Part shown: piece by piece, positions 1 through 7,843 of the stretch
Layout: each line of letters opens with the position of its first letter
Position numbering within the stretch: the first letter of the stretch is position 1
Source: Rhizobium laguerreae
GTDB taxonomy: Bacteria > Pseudomonadota > Alphaproteobacteria > Rhizobiales > Rhizobiaceae
Assembly (NCBI RefSeq): GCF_002008165.1
Contig: NZ_MRDM01000008.1
Location: 62,001-126,000, forward strand
DNA length: 64,000 bases
Direction: 5' to 3'
Notes under the pieces: generated by a model
What the model was told of the DNA's origin: nothing
Databases searched by the model: none
The model's input: only the letters and a program-made list of their open reading frames with translations
Position numbers and translations under genes: made by a program

Positions 1-54
1 TTGATCGACGAACTCGCCAAGGGAAAAGCGATGGAGAAAATCCTGCGGAAATAG
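1..54 (+). CDS. 3' end of a truncated gene (last 17 codons)
   Basis: The frame is open from the first base and reads LIDELAKGKAMEKILRK before a TAG stop. The GKAxxKIL ending is reminiscent of the C-terminus of medium-chain zinc/quinone oxidoreductases, but 17 residues are too few to assign a family. The rest of the gene lies outside the window. Confidence 0.45.
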   Translation: MIDELAKGKAMEKILRK

Positions 55-140
55 CCGGGAGCCGTGTCGCCGCGGTACCCGCGATCACCCACGGCACGCG
101 CATGGAATCCGGCATCGTCTCGTCCGGGAATGACGAATGT

Positions 141-839
141 TCACTGGCGCGGCGCAAGGCCATCGAGCAGGAAGTCGAGGCCCTTTCTGAAAGCGCCGTC
201 CCAATCATTATCCAGCAGCAGACGGGAGCGTTCGATCGTCGGGTAGTGCTGGCTCAGACCCGTCAGGCGCTGCTGCGCGGCCGCTTTGTCGTCGTCCGAG
301 AGCTCGAAGTTCGCCCGGGTGATGGTGGCGCCGATCACAAAATTCCAGAGCGACCAGATCGCGGCGTTCAAATCCGCGTCCGCCACACCGGCTTTGGACA
401 GGGTCTTGCTCAGCAGTTCCAGGCGAATGAGGATGTTCGGACCGAGCGCCCGGCGCGGCAGCAGCGATGCCGACCAGGGATGGCGCAGCATGCTGGCGCG
501 CCAGTCTTCGAGCATATGAACGATGTCCCCGCGCCAGTCTTCAGACGCAACGATACTAGGCAATGCGCGATATTCGAGCACCGAATCCAGCGCCAGATCG
601 AAAACCTTTTCCTTGTTGTCGACGTGCCAATAGAGGCTCATCGCGCCCGAGCCGAGGCGATCGGCCAGCCGGCGCATCTTCAATCCATCGACGCCCTCGG
701 CGTCCAGCAGATCCACCGCAGTCGCCACGATCCGCTCCAGGGAAAGGCTCGGCTCACTGCGCGGCTCCTGCCCGGACTGAGGTGGAGCACTTTTCCGCCC
801 AGACCCTTTGCTCTCAGCATCGCTGCGTTTGGCTGCCAT
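141..839 (-). CDS. TetR/AcrR family transcriptional regulator
   Basis: A 232-residue protein with a short basic, disordered N-terminus. Residues about 32-80 form a TetR-type helix-turn-helix, with the motif LKMRRLADRLG and then SLYWHV. The all-helical C-terminal part resembles the TetR_C ligand and dimerisation domain. TetR proteins usually repress their own gene and a neighbour and release DNA on binding a small molecule. It is transcribed away from the RidA gene at 1030, and the intergenic region carries two near-identical palindromes that are good operator candidates. The inducer cannot be read from the sequence. Confidence 0.88.
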   Translation of the reverse strand: MAAKRSDAESKGSGRKSAPPQSGQEPRSEPSLSLERIVATAVDLLDAEGVDGLKMRRLADRLGSGAMSLYWHVDNKEKVFDLALDSVLEYRALPSIVASEDWRGDIVHMLEDWRASMLRHPWSASLLPRRALGPNILIRLELLSKTLSKAGVADADLNAAIWSLWNFVIGATITRANFELSDDDKAAAQQRLTGLSQHYPTIERSRLLLDNDWDGAFRKGLDFLLDGLAPRQ

Positions 840-908
840 TCGTCTTCCTTATCGATCAGACGTCGATCTAAGCCGACAATGCTGGGAATGTCGATGCTGA
901 CCGATTGA

Positions 909-950
909 CTCGTACGCTGTACGATGCAACTTAGTCGTACGCCGTACGAG
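909..950. promoter_or_regulatory. Twin palindromic operator, probably for the TetR regulator
   Basis: Two 16-bp palindromes lie in the TetR/RidA intergenic region: CTCGTACGCTGTACGA (909-924) and TCGTACGCCGTACGAG (935-950). Their centres are 26 bp apart. The second is almost the reverse complement of the first, so each carries the core TCGTACG-N-TGTACGA or its equivalent. Tandem palindromes between divergent genes are typical TetR-family operators. The binding protein is inferred from location. Confidence 0.7.
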
Positions 951-1029
951 TAAATCATGTGGCGATAAGATTCCATCCTGCAGGCCGCGAGGATCCGTCG
1001 CTCGCAGCCCTGGAAAACCAGGAGAATTC

Positions 1030-1515
1030 ATGTCACGCGCAATCAAGCATCTCATTATCGGAGGACTCATCATGACCATCAGCGTTCCCACCGCGGCGAC
1101 AGCCAATGAGGACGATCTCAAGCTGACCATCGTCAATCCGAAAAACCTCTACGACCCCTCGCCGAATGGCTACAGCACGGCGGTGATCGTGCCGCGCCAA
1201 GGCCGGCTGGCCTACATCTCCGGACAGGGCGGCCAGGACAGCACGGGCGCCTTGTCGCCCGACTTCGCCGTCCAGGTGAAGCAGGCCTATGCGAATCTGC
1301 GCACCGCCCTCGATGCACTCGGCGCAAAGCCGGATCAGGTCGCCAAGCTAACGGTCTTCGTGGTCGATCACGACATGTCCAAGCTCGAGGTGCTGACTGG
1401 GAATGTCAAGGACATGTTCGGCGAAGCATTGCCGGCCCAGACGCTGATTCCCGTCCCCAAGCTTGCCATCGACCCCATGCTCTTCGAGGTCGAAGCCGTG
1501 GTCATTCTGGAATAG
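1030..1515 (+). CDS. RidA (YjgF/UK114) family protein with N-terminal export-like extension
   Basis: A 161-residue protein. Residues about 30-161 match the RidA fold (GRLAYISGQGGQD, then RTALDALGAKPDQVAKLTVFV, then PAQTLIPVPKLAIDPMLFEVEAVV). Family members hydrolyse reactive enamine/imine intermediates or act on related small molecules. The first 26 residues (MSRAIKHLIIGGLIMTISVP...ATA) look like a signal peptide, which is unusual for RidA. Two starts each have a Shine-Dalgarno: ATG 1030 behind AGGAGA, and ATG 1072 behind GGAGG (1060-1064). The second start would give a form without the hydrophobic stretch. It is divergent from the TetR gene, so probably controlled by it. Confidence 0.85.
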   Translation: MSRAIKHLIIGGLIMTISVPTAATANEDDLKLTIVNPKNLYDPSPNGYSTAVIVPRQGRLAYISGQGGQDSTGALSPDFAVQVKQAYANLRTALDALGAKPDQVAKLTVFVVDHDMSKLEVLTGNVKDMFGEALPAQTLIPVPKLAIDPMLFEVEAVVILE

Positions 1516-1649
1516 CGGCGGATCGAGACAAATCGGATTTTCAGGGGTGGTGCGTAACCTTTGTTAGGCGCGCCACCTTCCCTTTATCGATGGCCATTGA
1601 CCAACGGCCTGGGATGTGCGTCTCTCATTCCTTGCACAAGGAAAATCCC

Positions 1650-2075
1650 ATGCTCAAGATTCTGCTCGCCCTCTCGATGGGTGTTTTTTGCGTATCGCCG
1701 CTTCAGGCCGCCGAGATCACTCCGGTCACCAAAAGCTGCCAGCCGGGGGCGAAACAGGCGCAATGCGAGCGATGGGTCACGGATATCAAGAAAGCCGTCA
1801 CGCTGGCCTATAAAGGCGACCACGGGGCGCAGGTGACCGTTGCCTTCTGCCTGTCCACCGGTTGCCACGGTGCCGTCGCCATCGACAAGGTCGCCTCCTG
1901 CAGCTGGCATCTCGTCATCGCCAATTCCGGTACTACGACCGTGCTCGACAGTTCAAACACCAGGAACACCTGCCGGCCGATGACGGCGGCTGAGAAAGAC
2001 CAAGCCCGCGCGCTGGCGAGCGATCTCGTCCAGAAGATCTACAAGCGGCCCCTGGTGAAGACCGACCAGATGTAA
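1650..2075 (+). CDS. Small exported protein of unknown function
   Basis: A 141-residue protein with a clear signal peptide (MLKILLALSMGVFCVSPLQAA, cleavage near residue 21) and four cysteines in the mature part (SCQPG, QCERW, FCLSTGCHG, SCSW, NTC region), compatible with periplasmic disulfides. I chose ATG 1650 because AAGGAAA sits just upstream; the frame is open from 1590. The YKGDHGAQVTVAFCLSTGCHGAV stretch is loosely like one Sel1/TPR helix pair, but not enough to name a family. It sits alone between the RidA and Dabb genes. Confidence 0.7.
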   Translation: MLKILLALSMGVFCVSPLQAAEITPVTKSCQPGAKQAQCERWVTDIKKAVTLAYKGDHGAQVTVAFCLSTGCHGAVAIDKVASCSWHLVIANSGTTTVLDSSNTRNTCRPMTAAEKDQARALASDLVQKIYKRPLVKTDQM

Positions 2076-2158
2076 TCTGCCCGGCTCACGGCTTGCGGCG
2101 CAACGTCCGCGTGAAAATAAATCTCGTTGCTCTCCCGGCTTTCGCCGCTATTCTCCAC

Positions 2159-2200
2159 CCAAAGAAAATCCGGCCAAAGAAAATCGGCCAAAGAAATCGG
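2159..2200 (+). repeat. Three tandem imperfect 13-15 bp repeats abutting a ribosome binding site
   Basis: Units are at 2159-2173 (15 bp), 2174-2187 (CCAAAGAAAATCGG, 14 bp) and 2188-2200 (CCAAAGAAATCGG, 13 bp). The last unit runs into the Shine-Dalgarno GGGAGGA (2199-2205) of the Dabb gene. Copy-number change here would alter the 5' untranslated region without changing the SD-to-ATG distance. Confidence 0.85.
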
Positions 2201-2211
2201 GAGGACCACTG

Positions 2212-2520
2212 ATGATCCTGCACTGCGTATTCCTGCGGCTGAAGACCGCGGTGACGAGCGAAGACAAGCAGTCGCTGTTTGCGGCGATCGTCGCCCTGAA
2301 ACAGCTCATTCCCGGCATATTGGATATCAAGTATGGGCCGAATGTTTCGCCCGAGGGTTTGCATGGCGGCTTCGTCGACGGTTTTGCCGTGACCTTTGAA
2401 AGCGCCGAAGCCCGGGACGCCTATCTCATCCATCCCGAGCACGTGACGGTCGGCGAGCGCATCGTCTCGTCGACGGATGGAGGCCTTGCCGGCATCCTGG
2501 TCTTCGACCTTAATTTGTGA
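2212..2520 (+). CDS. Dabb family (stress-responsive A/B barrel) protein
   Basis: A 102-residue protein of typical single-domain Dabb length. It starts MILHCVFLRLK and has the conserved IPGILDIKYGPNVSPEG turn and a C-terminal YLIHPEHVTVGERI segment. These dimeric ferredoxin-like barrels have varied or unknown roles, including stress response. Translation starts at ATG 2212 behind GGGAGGA six bases upstream. It converges on the zinc transporter operon, with 33 bp between the stop codons. Confidence 0.88.
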   Translation: MILHCVFLRLKTAVTSEDKQSLFAAIVALKQLIPGILDIKYGPNVSPEGLHGGFVDGFAVTFESAEARDAYLIHPEHVTVGERIVSSTDGGLAGILVFDLNL

Positions 2521-2553
2521 GGGCCGCAGGATAGGCCTGCAGCCCTCGATACT

Positions 2554-3453
2554 TCAGCTCGATTTCGCCATGGCGGCGGCGAGCTGGTCGACATTGTACT
2601 TGAACATCTTTTCATAAGTCGGCGCCGGTCCCTTGGCGTCGGACAGGGATTCAACATAGAGCTCGCCGCCGGGCTCGGCCCCGGTTGCCTTGGCGACCTG
2701 CTTGACCAGGCGCGGATCGTTGGAATTTTCGAAGAAATAGGCCTTCACGCGCTCGCCCTTGATCTGCTCGATCAGCTTGGCGACGTCGGCGGCCGATGCC
2801 TCGCTTTCGGTGGACAGACCAAGTGGCGCCAGGAAGCTGACACTATATTCGCGGCCGAAATAGCCGAAGGCATCATGGCTGGTCAGCACCTTGCGGCGAT
2901 CGTCGGCCACCTTGTCGAATTTCGCATGCGCATAGGCGTTCAGTTCGTCCAGCGTTCTGGTGTACTTTTCGGCATTGGCCTTGAAGGCGGCGGCGTCCGA
3001 GGGATCGGCCGATGACAGCGCCTTTTCGATATTGGCGACCCAGACCTTGACGTTGACGGGGCTGTTCCAGACATGCGGATCGGTGATTTTTTCGCCATCC
3101 TCTTCCATGGTGCGGGTGTTAATACCTTCGGAGACGGTGACCGGCTTGCCCTTATAGCCCGAGGCGGTGATCAGCCGGTCCATCCAGCCCTCCAGGCCCT
3201 CGCCGCTGACGAAGGTAACCTGCGCTGCTTTCAAATTCTTCGCATCGGCCGGCGACGGCTCGAATTCATGGGGATCGCCGTTCGGCCCGACGAGGCTCGT
3301 CACCTTGACGTGCTCGCCGCCGACCTGTTTGACGACATCGGCAAGCACGGTGAAGGAGGCCACAACCTTCAGCGTTTCGGCGGAGGCCGGCACGGCCGAC
3401 AGCGCCATCAAAGCGGGGATTGCTGCGGAGAGAAGCAGTCTGTGCGGTGTCAT
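2554..3453 (-). CDS. aztC: Zinc ABC transporter periplasmic substrate-binding protein (AztC/ZnuA-like)
   Basis: A 299-residue cluster A-I metal-binding protein with a signal peptide (cleavage near ASA-E, residue 25). It has the metal ligand region GDPHEFEPSP, the TDPHVWNSP His, the TSHDAFGYF His motif and the FENSNDPRL acidic ligand region. It lacks a long His-rich loop; only a short acidic MEEDGEKITD segment is present. The EGWMDRL and FLAPLGLSTE signatures recall AztC proteins more than ZnuA. It binds Zn2+ in the periplasm for the permease encoded upstream. It is the last gene of a Zur-boxed operon, 16 bp after the permease. Confidence 0.88.
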   Translation of the reverse strand: MTPHRLLLSAAIPALMALSAVPASAETLKVVASFTVLADVVKQVGGEHVKVTSLVGPNGDPHEFEPSPADAKNLKAAQVTFVSGEGLEGWMDRLITASGYKGKPVTVSEGINTRTMEEDGEKITDPHVWNSPVNVKVWVANIEKALSSADPSDAAAFKANAEKYTRTLDELNAYAHAKFDKVADDRRKVLTSHDAFGYFGREYSVSFLAPLGLSTESEASAADVAKLIEQIKGERVKAYFFENSNDPRLVKQVAKATGAEPGGELYVESLSDAKGPAPTYEKMFKYNVDQLAAAMAKSS

Positions 3454-3469
3454 CGAAGTCTCCTTGGGA

Positions 3470-4342
3470 TCAGCCCTTCAAATGCGGGCGGGGGAAGAAG
3501 CGCCGGGCTAAGCCGGAGGGCGCGAAAAGAATGGAAAAGCCGTAGAGGATCGCCGCCGTCATGATGATCGTCGGGCCGGAGGCAAGTTCGAGATGGTAGG
3601 AGGCGATCAGGCCGAGATAGCCGGATGCGGCGGCACTGACAGCCGATATCGCCATCATCACGGCCAGGCTGCGCGACCAGAGCTGGGCGACGGCTGCCGG
3701 CAGCATCATCAGGCCGACTGCCATCAGCGTGCCGAGCGCCTGGAAGCTGGCGACGAGGTTCAGCACCACGAGCAGCAGGAAGAGCACGTGATAGACCGGC
3801 CCGCGCCCGCCGACGGCGCGCAGGAACCCCGGATCGAAACATTCGGCCACCAGCGCCCGGTAGATGAAGGCGAGGACGACGAGGGTCAGCGAGGTGATCG
3901 CGCCGATCAGATAAAGGGCGGGAGCATCGATCGCCAAGATGGTGCCGAAGAGCACATGCAACAGATCGATATTCGAACCGCGCAGCGAGACGATCAGCAC
4001 GCCGAGCGCCAGCGACGCGAGATAGAAGCTGGCAAAGCTTGCATCCTCCTGCAGCACGGTCATCCGGCTGACGGCGCCCGAAAGCAGCGCCACCGACAGG
4101 CCGGCGATGAGACCGCCAAGACCCATCGCCGTCAGCGACAGGGAGCCGGCGACGAGATAACCGATGGCAGCCCCCGGCAGCACGGCATGGCTCATGGCGT
4201 CGCCCATCAGGCTCATGCGCCGCAGCATCAGGAAGACGCCGATCGGTCCCGAGCCGAGCCCGAGGCAGAGGCAGGCGACAAGGGCGCGGCGCATGAAGCC
4301 GTAATCGGCAAAGGGCGCGAGGAAGAGATCATAAGCCGTCAT
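3470..4342 (-). CDS. aztB: Zinc ABC transporter permease (AztB/ZnuB-like, ABC-3 family)
   Basis: A 290-residue integral membrane protein with about eight or nine hydrophobic helices (for example LVACLCLGLGSGPIGVFLML and YLIGAITSLTLVVLAFIY). It carries the GDAMSHAVLPGAAIGYL motif typical of ABC-3 metal permeases. It forms the inner-membrane channel for zinc uptake. Its start overlaps the ATPase stop by ATGA (4339-4342), indicating translational coupling. Manganese import is the main alternative, but the Zur-like box upstream of the operon favours zinc. Confidence 0.88.
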   Translation of the reverse strand: MTAYDLFLAPFADYGFMRRALVACLCLGLGSGPIGVFLMLRRMSLMGDAMSHAVLPGAAIGYLVAGSLSLTAMGLGGLIAGLSVALLSGAVSRMTVLQEDASFASFYLASLALGVLIVSLRGSNIDLLHVLFGTILAIDAPALYLIGAITSLTLVVLAFIYRALVAECFDPGFLRAVGGRGPVYHVLFLLLVVLNLVASFQALGTLMAVGLMMLPAAVAQLWSRSLAVMMAISAVSAAASGYLGLIASYHLELASGPTIIMTAAILYGFSILFAPSGLARRFFPRPHLKG

Positions 4343-5088
4343 GCCGCCGGCGCCTCTTCGGGTGCGCAGGCGCTCGCATCCTCATCCCAACGCTCGGCCA
4401 TGGCGCGGGCCTTCAGGAGATTGACGGAGGACATGACGTCTGCGGTTGCACCCCAGCCGACTAATTCACGGGCGAGCAGCAGGGTTTGCGGGAAATGGGC
4501 GCGGACCAGCTCGAAATCGTGGAGCACGGCAATCACCGTGCGGCCCTCGCCGTGCCAGCGAGTGACGATATCGACGAGGTCCCTGGTCGTGCGGGCATCG
4601 ATCGCCGTAAACGGCTCATCGAGCAGGATGATGCCGGCATCCTGCAGCAGCAGACGGGCAAAGAGCACACGCTGGAATTGGCCGGCCGAGAGCGACCCGA
4701 CATGACGCCGGCCGAAGCCTTCGAGCCCGACGGCTGAGAGCGCCTCGCCTGCCCTTTTCACCTCGGCGGGCGCGATGTGGCCGAAGGCGCCCGTTTTCTT
4801 CCAGGCGCCGAGCATGACGGTGTCGATCACCGAGATCGGAAAGCGGCGGTCGATCTCGGCCGCCTGCGGGAGGTAACCGAATTCCGCCCGCCCCAGCCGG
4901 TGCTCGACCCTGCCTTCGGCGGGACGAAGCTCGCCCATGATCGCCTTCAGCAGCGTCGACTTGCCTGCCCCGTTCGGCCCGGCAATCGCCGTCAGGCTTC
5001 CTGCGGCGAAGGCGCCGGAGACATGATGGACGGCGGGGTGCCTGTTATAGGCGACGGTCAGATTCTCCAGACGGATCAGCGGCGTCAT
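4339..5088 (-). CDS. aztA: Zinc ABC transporter ATP-binding protein (AztA/ZnuC-like)
   Basis: A 249-residue ABC ATPase with Walker A GPNGAGKST (residues 37-45), Q-loop GYLPQAAEID, signature SLSAGQFQR, Walker B IILLDEP and switch His in AVLHDFE. It powers zinc uptake with the permease that follows. I start it at ATG 5088 because the conserved domain begins there and because this ATG overlaps the stop of the small upstream gene (ATGA). The frame stays open upstream to about 5295, but that extension has no domain support. Confidence 0.87.
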   Translation of the reverse strand: MTPLIRLENLTVAYNRHPAVHHVSGAFAAGSLTAIAGPNGAGKSTLLKAIMGELRPAEGRVEHRLGRAEFGYLPQAAEIDRRFPISVIDTVMLGAWKKTGAFGHIAPAEVKRAGEALSAVGLEGFGRRHVGSLSAGQFQRVLFARLLLQDAGIILLDEPFTAIDARTTRDLVDIVTRWHGEGRTVIAVLHDFELVRAHFPQTLLLARELVGWGATADVMSSVNLLKARAMAERWDEDASACAPEEAPAA

Positions 5089-5213
5089 GGCAAGACAACC
5101 GCCCAGTGGATCGCCAGCCACAGCAGCGCAATGACCAGCGCCATGCCGATCACTCTGGATAACGCCGACTGCCCGAGCAGGCTGACGGAGGGGCGGTCGG
5201 GGCTCGGGGGCAT
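5085..5213 (-). CDS. 42-residue single-pass membrane peptide opening the zinc operon
   Basis: The frame begins MPPSPDRPSVSLLGQSALSR and ends in one hydrophobic helix, GMALVIALLWLAIHWAVVLP, then TGA overlapping the ATPase ATG (ATGA). AGGA (5220-5223) lies six bases upstream of the ATG, and the Zur-like box begins 15 bp upstream. Position, SD and coupled stop make this a real gene, although it is too short for most gene finders. I do not recognise a family; a role as an accessory subunit or regulator of the transporter is inference. Confidence 0.72.
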   Translation of the reverse strand: MPPSPDRPSVSLLGQSALSRVIGMALVIALLWLAIHWAVVLP

Positions 5214-5228
5214 GGTGCATCCTACAAT

Positions 5229-5255
5229 GTAATAACATTACGGTTATGTTATAAC
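5229..5255 (-). promoter_or_regulatory. Zur-box-like operator of the zinc uptake operon
   Basis: On the minus strand the site has arms GTTATAACAT and ATGTTATTAC separated by 7 bp, an inverted repeat with one mismatch. AT-rich GTTATAACAT-type palindromes are characteristic of alphaproteobacterial Zur sites, which repress zinc uptake genes when zinc is sufficient. It lies just upstream of the first gene's ribosome binding site, where repressor would block RNA polymerase. Confidence 0.75.
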
Positions 5256-5383
5256 GATTGCGGCGAGATTGAGGCGGGGCTGGCAGGTACCTCACACAAT
5301 TGAAAGGGCGACCGAATGGCCGCCCCTCATCTGGCAGGATGTCTCTTATAATGTTTGGGATGTGATCGTTCGAGCCCTCGGCG

Positions 5384-5560
5384 GCCCCTCATCCGCCTGC
5401 CGGCACCGACCGGGGTCGAGCCACGGGTCTCGCCCCGTCCTTCGGACCCCCGCTCGCGGGGCGAAGGGAGATAGCCGCAACCTCTCCGGTCCCACCAACC
5501 TCTCGCAGGGCACGTCCCCTCGCCCCGCTTTTACGGGGAGAGGGTTAGGGTGAGGGGCAG
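5384..5560. repeat. Rhizobial intergenic mosaic (RIME-like) repeat, copy 1
   Basis: The element starts CCCCTCATCCGCCTGCCGGC and ends AGGGTTAGGGTGAGGGGC, with inner inverted segments such as GTCCTTCGGACCCCC and CGCTCGCGGGGCGAAGG. Related copies are at 14055, 20685, 36417 and 37959. It fills most of the 361-bp gap between the zinc operon and the peroxiredoxin gene. Open frames running through it are chance frames. The rest of this gap, apart from the Zur-like box, shows nothing recognisable. Confidence 0.8.
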
Positions 5561-5574
5561 ACTTTCTCTAACGC

Positions 5575-6060
5575 TCAAAGCTGTTCCAGCATCGCGGCGG
5601 CACCCGAAACGGTGGCCTGGCCGGGGCTTTCCTCGACGTTGAGGGCTTTGACCACGCCGTCTTCCACCAGCATCGAATAGCGCTTGGAGCGGAGGCCGAG
5701 GCCGCCGGCGGAGAGGTCGGCGTCGAGGCCGACGGCCTTGGTGAAGCCGGCATCCCAATCGGCGAGGAAGTGGATCTTGCCCATGCCGCCTGATGATTGC
5801 GCCCAGGCGCCCATCACGTGCCAGTCGTTGACGGCAACGACGGCGATGTCGTCGACGCCCTTGCCAAGGATGGTATCGCGGTTTTCGAGATAACCCGGCA
5901 GGTGGTTCAGCGAGCAGGTGGGCGTAAACGCGCCCGGCACGGCGAAGAGCACGACGCGCTTGCCGGCGAAGAGCTGATCGGTGGTGATTTCGACGGGGCC
6001 GTCAGTCGTCTTTTCCTTGAAGGTGGCGGCAGGAAGCTTGTCGCCGATCGCGATGGTCAT
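5575..6060 (-). CDS. Peroxiredoxin (Prx5 / type II subfamily)
   Basis: A 161-residue thiol peroxidase of usual Prx5 length. The active-site motif is PGAFTPTCS, with the peroxidatic cysteine at residue 49. There is no other cysteine, so recycling must use an external thiol such as glutathione/glutaredoxin or thioredoxin. The WAQSSGGMGKIHFLADWDAGF region and the RSKRYSMLVEDGVV strand are conserved in this subfamily. It reduces hydrogen peroxide and organic peroxides in the cytoplasm. It appears monocistronic. Confidence 0.93.
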   Translation of the reverse strand: MTIAIGDKLPAATFKEKTTDGPVEITTDQLFAGKRVVLFAVPGAFTPTCSLNHLPGYLENRDTILGKGVDDIAVVAVNDWHVMGAWAQSSGGMGKIHFLADWDAGFTKAVGLDADLSAGGLGLRSKRYSMLVEDGVVKALNVEESPGQATVSGAAAMLEQL

Positions 6061-6190
6061 GGTCTTCTCCTTGGTTCTGTCCTTAGCGGTTTCCGGCTCC
6101 GGGGGGTTCCGGGCTTTGGGTTCTGGCTTTGGAAATTCCGGCTTGGCGGCGGCGGGCGCCGCAGGGATCGGAGGCGACTATAGGAGCCCA

Positions 6191-7030
6191 TCATTGAAAG
6201 GCAAGTGTGGTCTCCATCGCCCTTTCGCCGTCAATGACGAGCACGCTCCATTGCTTGACGGATATGTCATAATCCTTCGGCAGCTTGCCGATTGATATAT
6301 CGACCTTGAAGGTCCTGCCGTCGCGTTTGCCGCCGATCTGCTTGGTGAAGGCATAACCGCTCGGACCGGTGACGATGATATCGGGCGCGGTCTTCCCCTC
6401 ACCCGGCAAGACGAGATCAAGCGACAGCGTCTTCCTGTCGGGCGACATCGCATGCGCCGTCACGTCGAAATCCGGCGATGGCGGCTTCGGCAATCTCGCA
6501 TCGGCGGCCTGAAGGATCGCCTCCTCCTGCGGGTGCGACTGGATGGCGGGGCCAAGCTTCAGCTGCAAATTCGCCTGGAAGGGAATGCAAATATCCTTGC
6601 AGATGCCGATGAAGGCGGCGGCGTCGATCGTCACCGGGCCTTTGCCGGCCGCCGTCAACGACAGCGGCAGCGTCACCGGCGCGTCATAGGCGATATCCTC
6701 GATCGCGCCCTTGAAAAAATGCTTCGGGACGGGATAGGCGACGGCATCGAGCGTGACGCCGCTTTCCGCCGCGATGGTGATTTGGGGCGGAATGCCGCTG
6801 TTGCCGGGCTCTTTCCAATAGGTGATCCAGCCGGGCTTCGGCTCGATCTGAAGGGCGGCGCGGATTTTGCCGGCGGCATCGGGTGCGAGCGCCACGAGGC
6901 GCATGCGGCCGCCCTCGTTTTCCGCCCAGGCGCTCATTTCCGCATGGGCGGAATAAAACGGCACAAGGGCTGTGACCAGCGATACAACCGCGATTAAAAG
7001 CCTGCGCGGGCCTGAGGAAATAATCATCAT
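6191..7030 (-). CDS. Exported DsbD N-terminal-domain-like protein
   Basis: A 279-residue protein with an N-terminal signal peptide (RRLLIAVVSLVTALVPFYSAHA). The rest matches the DsbD alpha/DsbC-like domain: WITYWKEPGNSGIPP, then an FIGICKDICIPFQ motif with a Cys-x3-Cys pair. The membrane and thioredoxin parts of DsbD are absent. The protein may accept electrons or handle disulfides in the periplasm; its partner is not in the window. It is divergent from yqgE and follows no operon partner. Confidence 0.8.
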   Translation of the reverse strand: MMIISSGPRRLLIAVVSLVTALVPFYSAHAEMSAWAENEGGRMRLVALAPDAAGKIRAALQIEPKPGWITYWKEPGNSGIPPQITIAAESGVTLDAVAYPVPKHFFKGAIEDIAYDAPVTLPLSLTAAGKGPVTIDAAAFIGICKDICIPFQANLQLKLGPAIQSHPQEEAILQAADARLPKPPSPDFDVTAHAMSPDRKTLSLDLVLPGEGKTAPDIIVTGPSGYAFTKQIGGKRDGRTFKVDISIGKLPKDYDISVKQWSVLVIDGERAMETTLAFQ

Positions 7031-7171
7031 GGAACAAAGGTTTACCGAAACTGGTGTTTGGCCGCCAGAAGTCGCTGCGATTTAAATCTTCATTTTCAGT
7101 TGATTGATGTGTGACATTGGCCCATGTTTCTTTTGTCGAGGCCTTGGTGCGGTCTAGCAGCAGGAGGAACG

Positions 7172-7777
7172 ATGTCCTTATTGACCCTGAAGAACAGACG
7201 GGAACGTGGCTTCTTCGATGGCCAGTTCCTCATCGCCATGCCGGGCATGGAAGACCGCAATTTTGCGCGCGCTGTCATCTACATCTGCGCGCATTCGGAT
7301 GCCGGCGCCATGGGCTTCGTCATCAACCGTCCGCAGAGCCTTACTTTCGCCGATGTGCTGCAGCATCTCGACATGATCAAGCCGGAAGACTCGATCGTGC
7401 TGCCGAAGCGGGCGCGCGAATTCCCGATCCAGACCGGCGGCCCGGTGGAAAGCGGCCGCGGCTTCGTGCTGCATTCGGACGATTATGCCAGCGACTCCTC
7501 GATCCCGGTCAGCGACGACATCTGCCTGACGGCGACGCTCGATATCGTGCGCGCCATCTCCAAGGGCGATGGGCCGACGCGCGCGACTATGCTGCTCGGC
7601 TATTCCTCCTGGGCGGCCGGCCAGCTCGAAAGCGAGGTCGTCAACAATGGCTGGCTCACCTGCCCGGCCAATGAGGATTTGATCTTCGACCGCAGCCTCG
7701 ATGATAAATACGAGCGGGCGCTCGCCGGCATGGGCGTGACCGCTGCCATGCTTTCGGCCGAAGCCGGCCATGCTTGA
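7172..7777 (+). CDS. YqgE/AlgH family protein
   Basis: A 201-residue cytoplasmic protein of family-typical length. It has the diagnostic [23 protein letters not shown] opening, MGFVINRP, the [16 protein letters not shown] segment and the [16 protein letters not shown] block. Members are conserved in proteobacteria with no settled biochemical role. I start at ATG 7172, five bases after a strong AGGAGG (7162-7167), rather than the frame opening at 7124. Confidence 0.92.
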   Translation: MSLLTLKNRRERGFFDGQFLIAMPGMEDRNFARAVIYICAHSDAGAMGFVINRPQSLTFADVLQHLDMIKPEDSIVLPKRAREFPIQTGGPVESGRGFVLHSDDYASDSSIPVSDDICLTATLDIVRAISKGDGPTRATMLLGYSSWAAGQLESEVVNNGWLTCPANEDLIFDRSLDDKYERALAGMGVTAAMLSAEAGHA

Positions 7778-7818
7778 GAGGCTTGCCTTGCCTGACAGCA
7801 GCTGACCTGACGGCAGCG

Positions 7819-7843
7819 GGAACGAATAGCTGCAAGTGACGTT
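7819..7843 (+). promoter_or_regulatory. ECF general-stress (EcfG/RpoE2-type) promoter for the CsbD gene
   Basis: GGAAC (7819-7823) and GTT (7841-7843) are separated by exactly 17 bp. This matches the GGAAC-N16/17-GTT consensus of the alphaproteobacterial general stress sigma factor. It lies about 55 bp upstream of the CsbD-family gene, itself a typical general-stress protein. Confidence 0.65.

Noticed and set aside
5269..5553. 94-codon frame in the gap before the peroxiredoxin gene
   Set aside because: It runs through mosaic repeat copy 1 and has no SD or conserved sequence.
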